Source: Flavobacteriaceae bacterium UBA3179
GTDB taxonomy: Bacteria; Bacteroidota; Bacteroidia; Flavobacteriales; Flavobacteriaceae
Reading direction: 5' to 3'
DNA length: 7,581 bases
Assembly (NCBI GenBank): GCA_002364245.1
Contig: DEXR01000005.1
Span: 608 to 8,188 of the forward strand
A program made the position numbers and the translations under genes. The notes beneath the pieces were generated by a model. That model did not search any database and was not told the DNA's origin. It worked only from the letters and a program-made list of their open reading frames with translations. Below, in pieces: positions 6,294 to 7,581 of the stretch (within the stretch, counting starts at the first letter, position 1; each line of letters begins with the position of its first letter).

Positions 6294-7355
6294 TTATGCT
6301 ATACTAATTTTATCGTCCAAATAAACTTCCTGAACAGATTGTAATACTTTCACGCCTTCGCTAAAAGGCTTTTGAAATGCTTTTCTTCCCATTATCAGCC
6401 CAGAGCCACCAGCCCTTTTATTGATGACGGCAGTAGTTATAGCATCAACTAAATCGGACTTCCCTTTAGAACCACCGCCAGAATTTATCAGTCCTATTTT
6501 ACCCATATAACAATTTGCTACCTGTAATCGACAAAGGTCAATGGGATGGTCTGTCGTCAACGTTTTATACATTTCATCATCATATTTTCCAAATCCTATT
6601 TCTTTAAACCCGAAATTATTGGTTGGTAATTTTTGTTTGATGATATCCGCTTGAATAGTTACGCCCAAATGATTGGCCTGCCCAGTAACATCGGCAGCCG
6701 CGTGGTAATCTTCTTTTTCGGTTTTAAAAGCTTCATTTCGTGTATAGCACCATAAAATGGTAGCCATACCAAGATTATGAGCTTCTTCAAAAGCCTCTGC
6801 TATTTCTTTGAGTTGTCTGTTACTTTCCGCTGAACCAAAATAAATCGTAGCTCCTACGGCAATTGCTCCCATATCCCAAGCGGTTTTTACCTTACCAAAG
6901 AGTGTTTGGTCATATTTGTTCGGGTAGGTAAGCAGTTCATTGTGGTTAATCTTAACGATAAAAGGGATTTTATGGGCATATTTTCGGGCATTCAAACCCA
7001 AAACCCCAAACGTGGAAGCCACCCCATTACAACCGGCCTCAAGGGCGAGTTTTATAATGTTCTCTGGGTCGAAATAATCTGGGTTTTTATAGAATGAAAA
7101 GGCCGCGCTATGCTCAATACCTTGGTCAACAGGAAGGATACTTAAATAACCAGTTCCTGCCAGATTTCCGTGATTGTATAATTGGGAAAGGCTACGAAGT
7201 ACCTGTGAATTTCTGTTGCTATTGCCAAATACTTTTTCTAAACTATTTTTGCTTGGCACTTGCAATTCATCCTTTGTTATTTTTTCACAAACGTGTTCTA
7301 AATAGAAGTCTGCTTTTTCTCCTAAAAGTTCTACTATATTCTTGTCTGTTTTCAT
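6294..7355 (-). CDS. fbaB: Class I fructose-bisphosphate aldolase, FbaB/DhnA type
   Basis: A complete 353-residue enzyme very close to what I recall of E. coli FbaB (350 residues), of the archaeal-type class I aldolases that use a Schiff base rather than a metal. It cleaves fructose 1,6-bisphosphate to dihydroxyacetone phosphate and glyceraldehyde 3-phosphate, and can run in reverse. Visible are [19 protein letters not shown] (65-83), [10 protein letters not shown] (106-115), KINHNE (135-140), VGATIYFGS (167-175), the likely Schiff-base lysine K240 in ADIIKQK, and the phosphate-binding loops NSGGGSKG (291-298) and GLIMGRKAF (319-327). It begins 11 bases after the stop of the type II GAPDH, the next enzyme in the pathway, and is followed 8 bases later by the symporter. 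Flavobacteria usually rely on a class II aldolase, so this may be a second, condition-specific isozyme; that cannot be checked here. Confidence 0.96.
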   Translation of the reverse strand: MKTDKNIVELLGEKADFYLEHVCEKITKDELQVPSKNSLEKVFGNSNRNSQVLRSLSQLYNHGNLAGTGYLSILPVDQGIEHSAAFSFYKNPDYFDPENIIKLALEAGCNGVASTFGVLGLNARKYAHKIPFIVKINHNELLTYPNKYDQTLFGKVKTAWDMGAIAVGATIYFGSAESNRQLKEIAEAFEEAHNLGMATILWCYTRNEAFKTEKEDYHAAADVTGQANHLGVTIQADIIKQKLPTNNFGFKEIGFGKYDDEMYKTLTTDHPIDLCRLQVANCYMGKIGLINSGGGSKGKSDLVDAITTAVINKRAGGSGLIMGRKAFQKPFSEGVKVLQSVQEVYLDDKISIA

Positions 7356-7366
7356 TTTGATAGTAT

Positions 7367-7581
7367 TTAATGGATTCCTAAACTTTCATTTGTTTTGGCT
7401 ATGGATTTTGTACCATCTGTTTCAATTCCAGTTAATGCCCTAATAGCATCGATTGTTTCCGGGATTACAATGGCTTGGTTATCGACTACATAGGCATAAA
7501 AAAGTTCATCTCCCTGTACTTTGAGCATATCTTCCCACAGCGCAACTTCATACATATCGCCCCAAGGTCTTCCCATATCCA
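7367..7581 (-). CDS. Type II (archaeal-type) glyceraldehyde-3-phosphate dehydrogenase, C-terminal fragment
   Basis: Only about the last 70 codons are in the window; the gene enters from the right edge, so the ATG at 7576 is internal and not the true start. The visible part, containing [20 protein letters not shown], then [19 protein letters not shown] and the end [13 protein letters not shown], matches the C-terminus I recall for archaeal type II GAPDH (pattern WED, VPENIDAIRA, KTN.SLGI). It does not match the bacterial type I enzyme. Type II GAPDH oxidises glyceraldehyde 3-phosphate to 1,3-bisphosphoglycerate with NAD(P) and often has relaxed cofactor use. Its catalytic Cys and cofactor domain lie outside the window, so activity cannot be confirmed. 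It sits immediately before the class I aldolase, whose product is its substrate, which supports the call. Confidence 0.8.
   Translation of the reverse strand, partial: DMGRPWGDMYEVALWEDMLKVQGDELFYAYVVDNQAIVIPETIDAIRALTGIETDGTKSIAKTNESLGIH

Overview
The window is a run of ten genes all read from the minus strand, packed so tightly that it is probably one operon transcribed from right to left, beginning beyond the right edge and running past the left edge. The organism is most likely a member of the Bacteroidota, probably a flavobacterium. The DNA is AT-rich, start codons follow A/T-rich stretches rather than Shine-Dalgarno sequences, and the proteins have a flavobacterial look. This is an inference from style, not a database match.

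Right part (about 3968-7581), central carbon metabolism: the C-terminal end of a type II (archaeal-type) glyceraldehyde-3-phosphate dehydrogenase, a class I fructose-bisphosphate aldolase of the FbaB type, a SLC1-type Na+/H+-coupled dicarboxylate symporter, and an ATP-dependent 6-phosphofructokinase. Middle part (about 2135-3967), redox disposal: a D-lactate dehydrogenase of the E. coli LdhA type and a short-chain dehydrogenase closely resembling the Lactobacillus (R)-alcohol dehydrogenase. Left part (1-2134), stress, energy sensing and nucleic-acid processing: a tandem-domain universal stress protein, an ATP-cone/PD-(D/E)XK nuclease fusion, a 95-residue protein ending in a Cys-Cys-Gly-Gly-His tail, and the start of a metallo-beta-lactamase-fold (beta-CASP type) RNA nuclease.

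Read together, phosphofructokinase, aldolase and GAPDH would drive hexose phosphate to the triose level and make NADH, while the lactate dehydrogenase and the alcohol dehydrogenase-like enzyme could reoxidise it. This suggests a fermentative or low-oxygen programme, with a stress protein and two putative nucleases appended. The ATP-cone and the intact first USP domain are both potential adenylate sensors, so the tail of the operon may respond to energy state (inference).

Gaps between genes are 2 to 47 bases, with one 4-base overlap. No stretch over 300 bases lacks a gene. I see no tRNA, rRNA, CRISPR array, insertion sequence or convincing terminator. The only intergenic structure of note is an AT-rich imperfect palindrome in the 47-base gap between the lactate dehydrogenase and the short-chain dehydrogenase genes.
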